A DNA stretch of 64,000 nt, taken from Amaurobius ferox. Lineage: Eukaryota; Arthropoda; Arachnida; Araneae; Amaurobiidae. Shown piece after piece: positions 49,408-62,399 of the stretch. Within the stretch, counting starts at the first letter, position 1. Every line of letters begins with the position of its first letter. The notes beneath the pieces were generated by a model. The model was given only the letters and a program-made list of their open reading frames with translations. It had not been told where the DNA came from and did no database searches. Position numbers and translations under genes: made by a program. The stretch spans positions 93,040,914 through 93,104,913 of the forward strand of contig OX578138.1 of NCBI GenBank assembly GCA_951213105.1. The letters are read 5' to 3'.

Positions 49408-49520
49408 ACTTTCTCATACTTCTTAATACAGAACAGAGAAAGTATTGTTCTTTTTTTTAATTTAGAGATTCTGATGCCAAATATATGTTTTAGGCCATTA
49501 TATGTTTTAGGATTTTTCTA
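49408..49520 (-). mobile_element. Family C terminal fragment with hairpin
   Basis: ACTTTCTC...GAGAAAGT at 49408-49443 is a perfect-armed hairpin followed by ATTGT, then GAGATTCTGATGCCAAATATATG, as at 23310-23340 (GAAATTTTGATGCCAATATATG). Confidence 0.6.
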
Positions 49521-50023
49521 CAGAAGCAATTTATATTATAGTTAACAGTATTAATGCAAAATATATATTTTTAAATTCCTTTCTTTCACTAAAACAGACT
49601 ATTTCATCGGTCTGTAATACTTTAAATGTTTCTTTTTATTTTCAGTATTATTTTGTAAGACATTTCAGCATTATTTGTTAAGCAAACTTTATTTTTATAA
49701 TTATATAATATATATATATACAGAATCATACAGTTTCATCTTACAACTTAGGGAGGGATACAAAATGAATGTAAATTTACAGTAAATCTGTTTTAAATAA
49801 TGCATTAGTAGACACAGAAATTCATACAAACTTTCTTTTACAAAAAAAAATTAAATTAAATAACTCAGATAAAACTTGAATAACTTGTTTGTAAATAAAT
49901 CATTTTGTGAGAGAGCTGTGTTTGAGAAAGATATAGTCAAATTTATTTTAGTATAACTAAATAATAAAACTTAACTGGCAGCTAATCTTTATAGCATATT
50001 ACTGTAAATTCTTGAAAACATAT

Positions 50024-50029
<6 letters not shown>
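49521..50029. other. AT-rich, nothing recognised
   Basis: No assignable feature. Confidence 0.4.

Positions 50030-50091
<62 letters not shown>
50030..50091. repeat. (CT)n(TA)n microsatellite
   Basis: About ten CT units followed by about eighteen TA units. Confidence 0.97.
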
Positions 50092-50092
<1 letters not shown>

Positions 50093-51872
50093 CATTAAGA
50101 ACATCAAGTGAGTTTCAAATTCGAATTTATCACTTACGCTAATCGACGACAAAAATCAATATACCACTCAGGAACAGGAGCAATTAAGATAAGAATATTC
50201 TATCTTGATCACCTTTCCATTACAATATTTTTATTTTTTTATTTTAATGTATCTTATATGCATCAGTTCAATTGGTCAATATCAAGATTTATTTCTAGTT
50301 TATAAATACAAAAATACATCATTGTTATAAGTTACTTTATAGTAATTTACACGCTGCATCAGCCATATTCAGCCTATCGTAACTATATGCATTTAATAAA
50401 TCAATTTTGCATCAATCAATTTAGCATGATATTGAGAACTTTTAAATGAATTTATTCTCCATGTTAGAACTCAAACTTCATTGAATTAATTTTTTGATTT
50501 CAACAATACATTTGCACCACTGAAAAATAATATGTCTAAATTGAACAAAATATTTACAGATAAGTTATTATTTCTTACTTTATATTATATAATAAGTGTA
50601 ATATTATACAATGTCTGAAAAAAAAGTATAATATAGGTATATACATCGTTACAGAAAAAAAATGTTTAAAGTATATTATCTGCTTTAGAGGAGACAAAAA
50701 CTAAATTTAAAAATAGAAAATATTTCAATAACTAAAAAGTAACATTGTTATTTTAATATTATATATGCATTTAATTTATTCAAATGCATTATTTACATTT
50801 ACTCATCTTTGAAAATGTTACTTTGTTTCTTTTTGTACATTTGTCTCTATTGATACCTTTAATATAAAAATGAAGTCTAGTTATCAAGTAAAATCTCAAC
50901 AATGTTTCTGTCAGTTCAACTCTGTGACTTTCACATCCTATAATGCTTAATATGAAGTTTGAAAAAGCGTCACATAAGTCACTTATACTATCTCTGTTAT
51001 GTAAATTTATAGAGAAACATTTTGTAAATTTGTACTCTAAGTTTTAATAAAATTAAATAGATTTATTGATTAAATGATTAATCAAATTACGATCTAGCAA
51101 AATTTAACTAAAATAACAGTCTAATCGTTAACTTATATTGCTGACAACAGATGGCGCTGTACTCTCTTGATCCCCATTTTTACCGGATGTGTCTTGAATT
51201 ATTGGAACAGGTTTTTCAAGAGTTCGCTCTTACGAACGCTACACTAAATATTCTAGGCACTGTAACCTAGTCGTACATAGGCCAAAAATAAATCCCATTG
51301 GACGATCGTTCAAATGCTGAAACGGAAATCGGCGTTTCTCAACAGCTGGGAAAACGGGTTTCTATAGAATATAGAGAGTAACTACTGTTGTCTCATCTGT
51401 TTCCATCCCATCTATCCCTCGCTCTAATCCCTTGACCTTCTTGCATTTCAGATCATTTACATACATCGGCCAACTGCGTTTGTCTCGCAATTTGATAAAT
51501 TATATGGTCAAAGTTTCACAGTGTTGCATTTTCTATGTCGTGTATTGTATGTTATGATGTGCGTAACACATTAAAAACCATGAATTCCTAATTAATAGTA
51601 CTTAAACTTTTTCTCAACGAAATCCACACTAGGAGCCTATTCAGTATTTTCGTTTTTGAACACATAAATACAAAACCCTCATATAAGGGGCGTTCCCAAA
51701 ACTGGAAACAATTTAGGTAAGGCCAAACGAAGATGCAAAGACTAAGTTCATAAATACAAAAGCCTCCTATAAGGAGCATTCTTATATTTCATTTTCCTTT
51801 CATAGTTTAGAACGAGAAAAATTGTTTCTTGAAGACTAATATTTTCATTTTGAAATGAATTTCAAAGTATTA
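50092..51872. other. AT-rich, nothing recognised
   Basis: No assignable repeat family. At about 51130-51420 the composition is slightly less AT-rich (CAGATGGCGCTGTACTC), without identifiable coding potential. Confidence 0.35.
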
Positions 51873-51874
51873 TA

Positions 51875-52492
51875 CAGGGTGAGTCAGAAGTCTTAGGCCA
51901 AACTTTAAGAGGTGATAAATCACCTCTAAACAAGCAATTTTTGTCATACAAAGCAGGGTCGTAATGCAAGAGGTGAACCTCTAGGTGGTAGCTCATGAAA
52001 TGAGGAAATGATGACTATCTCTTGAAAAGAGGAAACACAAAAATGACAGAGTAAGCACGAAGTACGTTTTACTGACAGAAATTGCAGAATGCATGGACAA
52101 AGTTACAGAAACTGCTCAAAAATGCGACCACCAGCAGTAATGCAGGCCTTCGACGTAGCGAGCTGAGCACTTTAACAAAAACAACTGGCATATCTTGGAC
52201 AACGCCGGCAGCAACAGCAGTCATTGCACAAGGTCCTCGTCGGAGTCGATGGGGCTATCGTAGAGGAAACTTTTCATAAAGCCCCATAAGAAAAAGTCGA
52301 GACAGGAAAGATTAGGCGATCGTTAAACCCTGGCCAGTTCTGACACAGTCGTCACTGCGTTCAATGTCAGTGACGTCTAGCGGTTGATCTCTTGCGTTAC
52401 GACTCTACTTTGTATGACAAAAATTTCTTGTTTAGATGTGATTTATCATTATCACCCCTTAAAGTTTGACCCAAGTGTTCTAACTCACCCTG
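51875..52492 (-). mobile_element. Mariner-type (Tc1/mariner) element, internally deleted
   Basis: Imperfect inverted ends of about 45 bp: left CAGGGTGAGTCAGAAG...CTTTAAGAGGTGATAA, right reversed CAGGGTGAGTTAGAAC...CTTTAAGGGGTGATAA. TA dinucleotides flank both sides, the expected target duplication. At 618 bp it is about half of a typical mariner element, and only the C-terminal part of a transposase remains on the minus strand. Confidence 0.92.
52103..52322 (-). pseudogene. Mariner transposase, C-terminal fragment
   Basis: From 52322 the minus strand reads RSPNLSCLDFFLWGFMKSFL, matching the third-acidic-residue region of mariner transposases (consensus SPDL..LDFFLWG). The third catalytic Asp of SPD appears as Asn here. 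DSPIDSDEDLVQ follows, then a TGA. The homologous reading continues in shifted frames as MTAVAAGVVQDMP and finally CITAGGRIFEQFL with a natural stop at 52103-52105. The N-terminal DNA-binding domain and first two catalytic residues are missing. At least two frameshifts and the missing Asp make it non-functional. Confidence 0.88.
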
Positions 52493-53016
52493 TATAAGAA
52501 AATATCTTAGCTTATCTGTTCTGTTTTGTGACAACTTTGACACTATTTCGCAAATTGAGAGACAATTTACTGAAATATAGAAACAAAATTTGCAGCTTTT
52601 TCAAAACGTACCCAAACTGATTTGGGTAATTTAAGTTTATTTATTCATAATCTATGTCGATTCGTGAGAATTAGTAATATAATATACGTGTTTTGAAATA
52701 TGGATTAGCTGTCACTTTAGTAAGTCAGTACGGTATCGTTGGTATTGCAAGTAGTTGATTAAACCTATCAATCGGTTTTGGAAGCCTAGCGGAACCTCCT
52801 TTAAGACAAAGAAGCAGAACAGTTTCAACCGCCAAATCAAAAGAGCTTTCTGTCACTAGACATCTAGCCCATCCGCTCGTCGATTGTGAAACTGCTTTCA
52901 AAGACGATATTCAGGCATTTGCGTCCAGGAGAAATTTATCCTAAAGGACAACAGACACAAATGTGCGTTTTCATATGGAACGTTTCTGTTTGAATTTATT
53001 TGAATACTAGATGGCG

Positions 53017-53484
53017 CTAAATATCCATTCTAACATTTACAGCGTACTTTGCTAATACTAAACTTCGTATTTGGGGGTATCTATGATTCATTTCTTCATC
53101 TAGAGCGGTAAAACGTGGTTTTGTTATATAAACAAACAGATCAATTATCGCAGACTCTGTAATGTTATGATTAAATATGGGTTCTCGTTTTGATTTTAGT
53201 TTAATGATTGCGTTGGTGAATGGTTGGAATGTAAGAGAGTATTTTCTTTCAAGTTTGGACTTTAGAAGAATGTACGGTAATGAGTTTAGTGGATTATTTC
53301 GGATACGAGAATAGCTTCTACGTATAGAAGAATATACTTCTACGTATAGAAGAATATACTCACCTGATAACCGAAAAGGATAGTAATGCAGATGGTAAAT
53401 AAATAATGCAGATAGTGAAGATTCGTGGAACTTTGGTATTTCTGATGAGCGTACGGACAGTTTTAATGAATGCAAAGATTGCAA
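53017..53484 (-). other. 155-codon open frame, uncharacterised
   Basis: The longest ATG-to-stop frame in the window. The product starts MQSLHSLKLSVRSSEIPKF and is basic and rich in Ser, Ile, Leu and Tyr. I see no signal peptide, membrane segment or known motif. The plus strand contains a 24-bp unit repeated twice (about 53311-53358), which lies inside the frame. I saw no supported splice sites or related copy. It may be chance or a fragment of an unknown gene. Confidence 0.2.
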
Positions 53485-54099
53485 AGTTGGTCTGTCAGTG
53501 AATCCATGTTTTGAAATACATTGTACATAAAAGATGTATTAATTAGCAACAAAGTTATTTTCTTCTTGAAAATTGTGTACGTAATTTCTATCAGCTATAT
53601 AAAGCATTGAGTACAATCATTTGGATATTTTTCCCGAGTAACAAATAACTATTTTAATTAAGTTAATTAATCATTTTTAATCATTTAAACTCTTAATCTT
53701 TAAATAAAAGATAATTTGCGTCTAATGTATACGTCTAATGGAAAATAAGTATTTCCTTTATAAAGTGGAATGCTATCTATGTTCAATGGATAGTTTTTAG
53801 TGAATTGCAAATGATTTTTGATGTAGTGCAAAAAATGTGCCGTCCTTTGGGAATAGTTCATATTCGAAACGCTCCGGTCTTTGAGCCACAGTAATTCCGA
53901 AATGCCGCAGCCTGCAAAGGGCTTGTTGGCAAAACCTCGCTTACTTTGGCTGAAATAATTGCTCTATCTCTTTGCCCGAAAGGGGGGCTTCCTTTTGCAT
54001 CGATATTTTGATATTTTTGTGTAGAATACTGATAAGACTGAATTAAACACCTTGTGTGGTGCACGAAAGAAGAAAATTTATGTTGGATATGAGAATTAT
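53485..54099. other. AT-rich, nothing recognised
   Basis: A somewhat GC-richer patch at about 53870-54000 is unassigned. Confidence 0.35.
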
Positions 54100-55211
54100 T
54101 AAATTACTCATAATTACCATGGTCATAGACCGTATAGTTGTATAACATTGCATTGTGTCGCATTAAAACCCACAATATAATCTTTAGTCCAAGTTTCTGG
54201 AGATTAGAATATATTAACATAATACTACTCACAATTAACCGAACTCACTTTAAATTTAAAGTAACATTATTTATTGAGAACATTCTATTCATTACTAAAT
54301 TAATTACAACAATTACCACATATAATTAAAGAGGAGATTGGACATGTGAGACCTGGTAAGTTTTTATTATCAAAAGGGTTACGACCTTTTACAATATTTG
54401 ACAGGTTCATACCTCCAATTGTGTCTTTGAACATTGACATACCCTTCATGAATCGTTCAATGGGCGTCTTAGCTGTTTAATCATTTTTATGCATCTTTCA
54501 CTGCATTACTCTCCGTTTCCCATCTGCATCTGTTCTCTCAAAGATATTCGTTTCACATCTCTTACTGATCTCATCTAAATCTATTACTACTCTCTATATT
54601 ACTCTGAATACAACTGCATCTGATCTCATCTGAATCTGTTTGTTCTCTCAGTGATCTCCGTTTCACATCTCTTACTGATCTCATATAAATCTGATCTGAT
54701 CTGCTACTGATATCTGAATCTAACTCCTCATATGTGCTTCATTTCTCTCTCTCTCTCTCTCTGTGTTTTAGTACTCATCTATTACACAGAATGCAACTGA
54801 TATGTTACAGTAATTTTTGCATGTCTGAATCTGTAGAACCTTCTCTCAGTTGCCACCTCGTTTTGCCTGAGGTCTGATACCTGCTCCCTCCAAACAGCTG
54901 CTCATGTCCTAGGACGAGTCGGACGGTCTGGGTTTTCGACTCCTTTTCGGCTATCATTGACTGACCTCAGGGCGATGCGACAACACATCCTCCATATTGG
55001 TTTAACTTTGAACCAATCTCATGGTTTTTCCTTTTGCTTCCGGTAACTGCTCGAAGCAACCTGTACTTGAAGCCCCTTATTTATAGCACATGCTGACCTC
55101 TCGGATCAGGGCTGCAATACATTGGCGTCTTGAAGTCTGGTGCCATTGTTTGGCCTGCTGGATATCATAAATCCACATATAAAACTGTCTACGTTAATCC
55201 TGGTCTCACAC
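54100..55211 (+). mobile_element. Family L element, copy 3
   Basis: Related to 3757-4718 and 5301-6232. AAAGAGGAGATTGGACA directly precedes TGTGAGACCTGG (about 54345), and the right end reads CATAAAACTGTC...CCTGGTCTCACA (about 55200-55211). It contains internal tandem repeats of CTGATCTCATCT(G/A)AATCTG-type units at about 54535-54720 and a short CT run. Confidence 0.45.
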
Positions 55212-55498
55212 CTTGATTGAAATACGTCTCCAGTTCAAGGTATTAAATACTGCTGTATGAGAATACGCTACAGCACTTACTATAACTCCAGATCTGAAGA
55301 TTGTGTGTGTTCAAATCTCATCTGGGGTAATCAATGTAGCAAGCAAAGAAATCATGAACTTGGAAGTGCCAGGGTTTGATCCTTTGGGCAAAGCGTAGTA
55401 GGCTAATATCATAGTGTTGTGATGAATGCGCTTTTAGTTCAAGACATTTAGTACTATCCTATTAGTATTCACTAACTTTTTAAGATTTAAGTTATAGT

Positions 55499-55815
55499 CC
55501 GTGGGACGAGCGTCGCATTGGTTAATGGCCGGTGGTTACACTCGTACGACTCGAGTTGGATTCCGGGCTTTACAAAAATTGTTCCCATGTTCACTGGGAG
55601 TACGGATACGGTAAATATGTGGATCCGTAAGTCCTTCCGAGAGGTTTGTGGAGGTGAAGGAAGGTATGATCCCTGTAGATGCCGCGCCTACTGAGTTCCG
55701 GTCTAAATTGGGGGACACTTCCAAGCCGTCCTAACAGATACTTTACACATTCGGGTAGGTCGGACGGTCTTGATCTAAGAAGTTATTGGTCGGGTACAAA
55801 AAAAAGGAAGAAAAA
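55499..55815 (+). mobile_element. Possible SINE-like insertion
   Basis: A block much richer in GC than its flanks, with a B-box-like GAGTTGGATTCC at about 55553, and ending in an A-rich run (ACAAAAAAAAGGAAGAAAAAGG). The A box is not convincing and I could not define target duplications. It could be a decayed tRNA-derived SINE or another repeat. Confidence 0.3.
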
Positions 55816-56229
55816 GGGTAAAGCTCGTTTCACTTAGCAGTCGATTAGACAAATTGTGAAGTAGATATTGATATAATATTACAGTTTTGTTGTAATCAAA
55901 TGTGATATGTTTTACGGTGACATAAAATTTTTATGGCGAAATAAAATGTTTTATGGTGTTTTTGCGCCTAAGATATAATTTTCTTCTATTTGTGGCTATT
56001 TTTTTATCCTTCAAAAGTAATTACCCAGTACTAGATACGCTTATTCTCATATATATTATATAAATGTAATTTGACAGAATTGGAAAGTAAATAACGCAGC
56101 ATTTCTCCAAAATAAAATTCGAACATAATATTCATCAAAATAATAAATATAAATTCGAAGTCCTATTTTATTTCAATAATCTGTTTCCATTAAATTCATA
56201 AGAGACAATATTTCCATGTTTAATCCTTT
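55816..56229. other. AT-rich, nothing recognised
   Basis: No assignable feature. Confidence 0.4.
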
Positions 56230-56440
56230 GACTTTGAAATGCAATGACATTGGAAACACAATTCAACGACTTGAAAAACTGCTTATTGACTATGCAAAGG
56301 GGCACGAACAGAATTTCAAATAACTTGATTAGTCTTTGTTTTCCTTTTACTCTTTTAACGCATACGGAAGATTAAAGTTTGATCTCTTTATCTCAGCATG
56401 AAATACGGAAACAAGAAAAGTACTTTCCTTCCTCACTATG
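56230..56440 (+). repeat. Module D, copy 8 (core only)
   Basis: CAAATAACTTGATTAGTCTTTG, a pyrimidine-rich run, GGAAGATTAAAG at 56367, TCTTTATCTCAGCATGAAATACGG and AACAAGAAAAG. It runs directly into the 240-bp tandem repeat. Confidence 0.45.
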
Positions 56441-57350
56441 CAAAGTTAGAAGAAGTACATATCCAAAGTAAGTGTGCTCTGCTTTGCCAGTCTAACTTTT
56501 GAAATTGTTTTATGTTTTTTAAATATCCATTTAGCGAGTTTTTCAGATAGTTCAAATAAGTTAAGAGAGTTGCCTGGAATAACATAATGCTTCAAAAATG
56601 AATTTTAACTAGCCTGGAACAAAACATAAATATGAACTATTTTGTTATATAATATAAAAGCTTTCATTTATCAGTATGTAAAGTTAAAAGTATCTAAGGT
56701 AAGTATGTTCAACTTCGCCAGTCTAACATTCGCAATTTTATCTATATTTTTTAAATATCTATTTAGTGAATTTTTCAGTTATCTCAAATTGTTTGAGAGC
56801 ATTCTTAATGCCTGGAATGAAATAATATTTTAAAATGATTTTTAACTCTACTGGAACAAAAAATAATAAATATGAATTATTTTGTTATATAATATAAATG
56901 CTTTCATTTAACACTATGTAAAGTTAGAAGTATCTAAGGTAAGCGTGTTTAACTTTGCCTGTCTAACATTCGCAATTTTGTCTATTTTCTAAATATCTAT
57001 TTAGTGAATTTTTCAGCTAGATCAAATTGTTTAAGAGCGTTCTTAATGCCTGGAATAAAGTAATGCTTTAAAAGTGATTTTTAACTAACCTGGAACAAAA
57101 AATAATAAATATGAATTATTTTGTTTTATATTGTAAAAGTTTTCATTTAACACTATGCAAAGTTAGAAATATCTAAGGTAAGCGTGTTTACCTTTGCCAG
57201 TCTAACATTCGTAATTATGTCTATATTTTTTAAATATCTACATATTTAGTGAATTTTTCAGTGAGCTCAAATTGTTTAAGAGCGTTCTTAATGCCTGGAA
57301 TAAAGTAATGCTTTAAAAATAATTTTTAACTAGCTTGGAACAAAACATAA
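56430..57350 (+). repeat. Tandem repeat of about 240 bp, four units, with AAG|GTAAG motif
   Basis: Units recur at about 56440, 56680, 56920 and 57160. Each has ACTATG(C/T)AAAGTTAGAA, ATCTAAGGTAAGCGTGTT, GCCAGTCTAACATTCG, TTTAGTGAATTTTTCAG and TAATGCCTGGAATAAAGTAATG. Three units keep AAGGTAAG, an excellent match to a splice-donor consensus. Whether it is used is unknown. Confidence 0.85.
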
Positions 57351-57369
57351 TAAATATGAATTTTAATTA

Positions 57370-57560
57370 TAGCTTTTTCAATAATTTTACAAAATATGTC
57401 GACAATAAAATTGACCTAAAACTGCAAATTCAGTGTAGTTTCAAGTAATTATTCATGTTATTTTGTACATATAAACTCATTTTAATGAATTACGAAAAAA
57501 ATAAAGAGAAAATGCATGAGTCTGTAGCGAAAGTTATACGCTGCACACATCATATTTTTC
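57370..57560 (-). mobile_element. Family B left-end fragment
   Basis: AACTCATTTTAATGAATTACG and GCGAAAGTTATACGCTGCACACATCATA plus T-run match the end of the family B copy at 47600-47695. Confidence 0.55.
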
Positions 57561-60269
57561 CTTTTTGGAGAAGAATCATTAATTCATACACACAGAAAGC
57601 AGTGAGCATTTCTCACTAAATAAAATAGTTTACGTTAAATAAAAGCCCATTCTGCCTAGTACGTTTCTACCAGTGATTGAATTTAACTGATGGAATCGCT
57701 CAAAATCACGTGATCCAACAGGTTACTTTCTGGAGCCGAACCGCAGCTGGTCTTATGCAGCTGCGTTTGCATGTCCTTGCACATTTCCTTTCTGTCACAG
57801 CATTTTGGAGTAAATTAACTTTAAACAAAAAATATCAATCATGCTTAAAGCATTGATTATGAAACACTTTCCAACTTCAATGCAATTTTATTTAAACATG
57901 TCTAAAATGCAATACATTCCTCGGAAATATTTTAAAACTTATCACAATACTACATTAATTTATTATATTTAAAAACTTAAACCTTCATAAAAAAAAAATG
58001 AACTCCATTCAAATGACGACATTGAAATATAAATTGCCTGGTTTAAACATCTTTAAAATGTGATATATTTCTCGGTAATAATTTTCAAATTATCAAAATA
58101 CTGCGATAATTTATTATATATGAAAACTTCATCGAAAGCAACTGAAATTCATCCAAATGACGTCATACAAAAAAAAACACGCCTGGCTCTCTCTATAAAA
58201 GCAGCATTTCATTCATAAATAATTTTCCATTCATGTCATCCATCACAATACTATAATAACTTATTTTATTTAAAAATTAAGACCATGGAGCTATAAGTAA
58301 TTAAACTATATGCGTAAAACTTCATCGAAAAAATTCGTAATTCTCTTTGCAAAAGCAATGAATATTTCATACATATCAGCTATGCAGACTCCATGAACTA
58401 AAAGATTTTGTGTTATAGAAATACAGCAATTCTAATACAACTCATTCTACATATTTTGCTGTTTACATTTTACATAGGGGAAAAATAGGCTTCGTTGTAG
58501 AAATAATCAAATTTGGATAAGCATTTAAACTCAAATATATTGTAATTGCGTTGTTTCAGTATGTAGATGCACAGAATTTAAGCAAAAATAAAGTGGATTT
58601 AGGACGGATACAACACTCTATATGAATTAATTTAAAAATCACGATTTTGAGACAAGATGGATGCTATACATCATTTTGAAGTGAGTCACGTGATCTCTTT
58701 ATATAATGGACACGTGATCTCTCCATATAAAAAGTACAATTATTATTTTCAAATTTATTTAAAAACTACTGAATGTATTTCGCTGAAATTTTTTTTATAT
58801 ATTTTATGGAACAATTTGAATATTACCTAAAATTTTCGATGCAATTTGTGAATTTTAAATCCGCTTAAAAAATGTTTGAAAAATTAGGTCCCATAGGGCT
58901 GAATGTATTTCATTTTTTCAACCCGGGTTCAATCCAAAACTAATTGGGTGATATTATTCATTTATATTCTCAAAGGTGCTACAGACCGTCTGAACAACAT
59001 ACTAAAATTTCATTTTGATTAAGTAATTTTTACGGCAGTTATCGTGCTAACGGGCAGGCAGACAAACAGACAGACAGACAGTCAGACAGAATGAACAATG
59101 TCATAAACACTTTTCAACTTTGTTGTAAAGTGTTAATAAAATGAAACCGTCCTATTTAAACGAAGCATTATGTTTACATAATTCAAAAAGGTTTAGACCT
59201 GTTTGCTGGTATTGTTTAAAAGATTAAATATTGTAGGTTGAAGTTTGAAATTTCGTTATTGTAGGTTAACTTTTGAATTTCAAGAACCGTTTAATTAATT
59301 CTTTTGAGATTTCGCATGCTTAATAATAAGCTCATTGTCCAATAATTATACTAGATTTATACGTATAATTTAAATTGCAAAATTTTTACATATCAAAAAC
59401 GTTATTCAAAGTTCTGAAAATAATATTAATAAAATAAAAATATTTGCACCATTAAAAATTAAAATAATTAAAAAATGCAAGTATGCAACTCTATAATGAA
59501 TATTGTACGTAATGAAATCCTAAACTAGTTTCATTTTAGTCATGAAAATTTATGATATCATACGAGAAAACAACATATTATGATTTCATCAACACAAAAA
59601 CATATGTAAATTATAATTATTTTCAATATAATATTTCTCAATTTTAAATTATAGTTTAGTTTTAGTTTTTAAAAAATATTAATTTTCTCTATCCTCAAAA
59701 TTTAACATTTACAAGGGGCAAATCTGCATTTGTAGGTGCTAATGTATTGCATTGTTTCAAAATGTGTTTATACTTCTAATATAACATTTCAGCTCTTTAC
59801 AATACTGTGATAAATATAAGTTAATTTTTATATAATAGCAAATAATATATCAAAATATACAAATAACAATTTTTCTTTATAAAATATTAATTTATTTTGA
59901 TCCAATATAAAATTAATCGGCATGGAGGCTATCCAGACTGTCAATGTCTATATCGTATATTCTATTTTGGAGATTTTTGATCATAATCAATCTTTCCATA
60001 TTCATTTATCAATCTACTTAGTTGTTCCAAATATCAAAATATAGAGTTCCAGTGATGTTCTTATTTTAAATTATAATAAAATTTATATCCACTAACTATG
60101 CATTGCAATAATAAATTCTATTTTATTTATCACTCTAAACTATTTTATTTATCACTCTGTTCGTGTTTCATCCCTTACTTGCAAGATTGAATAATAATAA
60201 AAGAAACAACACCACCTTACATAAAAGAATAATAAAAAATTCAGTACTGCTGAATTCCAAACGGATGCA
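57561..60269. other. Mostly unclassified AT-rich sequence; CAGA-type tract
   Basis: At 59053-59091 GGGCAGGCAGACAAACAGAC and following CAGACAGACAGTCAGACAG form a short imperfect tetranucleotide tract. It is preceded by CAGTTATCGTGCTAACGG, the same arrangement as before the CA tract of families A and B. CACGTGATCTCT occurs twice near 58690-58720. The rest is not recognised. Confidence 0.4.
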
Positions 60270-60450
60270 AAAATTTAGAATTTCATTTAAGTTTCGTCTT
60301 TCTTTTGGTATTTTTTCCACGGAGATGGAAGATTAAAATTTTTGAGTCATTTATTTCTGTCACGGAATAAGGGAACAAGAAGATATTTCTTACCCGCTAT
60401 ACCAAACCTGCAGCAATGACCAAATTTAAAAGGTTTTTTCATTTTTTTTT
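60270..60450 (+). repeat. Module D, copy 9 (core only)
   Basis: AATTTCATTTAAGTTTCGTC, a pyrimidine-rich run, GGAAGATTAAAATTTT at 60327, CATTTATTTCTGTCACGGAATAAGG, AACAAGAAG. Confidence 0.45.
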
Positions 60451-61593
60451 TAATTTCAAAAAGCAAAAATTGAATGAATGTTTGTCCATTCCTTAAATAA
60501 TTTTCTGAAAAGTGGCGATAAGAACTTGCTAATGCATCTTTAAGAATGAGTGTTTTTTTATTTTATTTTTTTTATTTTGACATTGGACAAACTTTTAGTG
60601 GATGGAAATATGTCGTTTTTAACGTTTTCTGATAAATTTTAATGCTGGAACATTAAATGGAGTTATTTTAAATCATAAACTTTCAATAAAACTTATCTCA
60701 GAAGCAGACCTGAATTATTATTTTATGGAGTTCATTCTTGTTTTATATTTTGCAAACTTATTACAATTTCTTTGATTAATACTCCACAGGATAAGTTATG
60801 AAACTCCTAGCCAAATAAACAACAACTAAGATTTCAGTTGAACAAAAACCTTCAATGAATTGGAGCCAAACTTCAAAGTAACTTACCATAATTTTGAAAG
60901 ATAAGGACCAAATTTACGATTTGAGAGAAAACATGAGTGTGTACAAACTGCTTCACCCAAAAGCTCCTTCATGCGATAAAAGCCAACAGTGTGGCGAATA
61001 GTGCAAGAAGTCCAACCAACCAGAGAATCCCACACATGCAACTGACTGTCTATTAAGAAAGGACGGTGAAAATCCGCCTCACCAAAAGTTTTGGTAAAGG
61101 CAAAGGGCGAAGACTTTCAATTAAACCCAACTGACTTCAAAAGTTGGGCTATGTGTTGTTGCAGAAAATGTAACTTATAAATACATGTATGATATAAATT
61201 TCTGTGTTCCTATTTTTCTTTTAATAAATATTTGTTTTTACTTGTAGCGCAACTTATCTACTGTATTTCAACTTACAAATATGCGTTTCTAGTTAATTTA
61301 TCATCGAAGTACAAACCTCCAGTGTATTACCTGTATGTTCATAAAATCTGCCGATGGCCCAATTCCATTACATTGATGCAAGAATGGTATGTGCTTTCTA
61401 ATACAGACTTACAATTTCTCCCAGAGAATGTTAATTAGCCAAATAAATTATATTGCTGTAGTATGTCTCACTTCAAATATTAAAATGTAATAGGAAAACT
61501 GAGTTGATTACCTCTTGTTTTAGAAATTGTACGATCAATATTGTGAATTATGATATTTGTAAATTTCACTTATTTATATGAAATCATTTACAA
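60451..61593. other. AT-rich, nothing recognised
   Basis: The patch at about 60900-61150 is less AT-rich. No frame or repeat is recognised. Confidence 0.35.
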
Positions 61594-61712
61594 CGGTTCT
61601 CACATCTGAATGGATTACGGATCTCACATCTGAAGTTAGTTACGGATCTCACATTACCGATGTGTGGGATTACGGATCTCACATCTGATTAGTTACGGAT
61701 CTCACATCTGCA
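61594..61712. repeat. Minisatellite, TTACGGATCTCACATCTGA units
   Basis: About five units of roughly 24-27 bp built on (T)TACGGATCTCACATCTG, separated by short variable spacers. Confidence 0.9.
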
Positions 61713-62399
61713 TATGTGTAATTGGCATTTATTATTTTATTTAGACATTACTATTTCATTTAGCTTATATATAGCCTCCCATATATAATGAAATATGTGT
61801 TAGTTTCAACCATCTTTGCGAAGCAAACATTTATTTTCATTATAAGCGTAATCAAGATCTCAGACAAAGGGGGGGAGGGTTAATAGGGGCTATACAATGT
61901 TGGATGTCATTTTTATCGGTCCTATCTTGACCTAATGTAAAGTTTTCACTAATAGGGAGTTCATGGTCCTCCACAGACCCTAGTTACACCAGTGATTTTC
62001 ATAATATTGTAAGCAACGCATATGCAAACCATGATATAGCCACATATCTTTAGGCCAGTCAACATTGTATTCATTGCACCATTGAGACAATAGTATTTTC
62101 TGCTATAAGTGAAAAGGACATGTCATATTATTTCTAACATTTCTTGTTAACACGATATTAAAAATGAAGTTAAACATTTTAATTTTACCCTCAATGATAT
62201 TTTTGAAATTCTCAAAATATATACAGATCCTTGTGAATATCATAAATCATCACCCAACTGTTTTTGACATTAAAAATCAATTCCAACAAATGAAAAAACA
62301 TATTTCAACATTTTAAAAAATAAAATGTTGTAAATGTTAATTCAATCGAAATGATTGCAAAGCCTTATTTTTTCAAGATGTAAATGTCCCTCAAAATAA
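61713..62399. other. AT-rich, nothing recognised
   Basis: No assignable feature. Confidence 0.4.
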
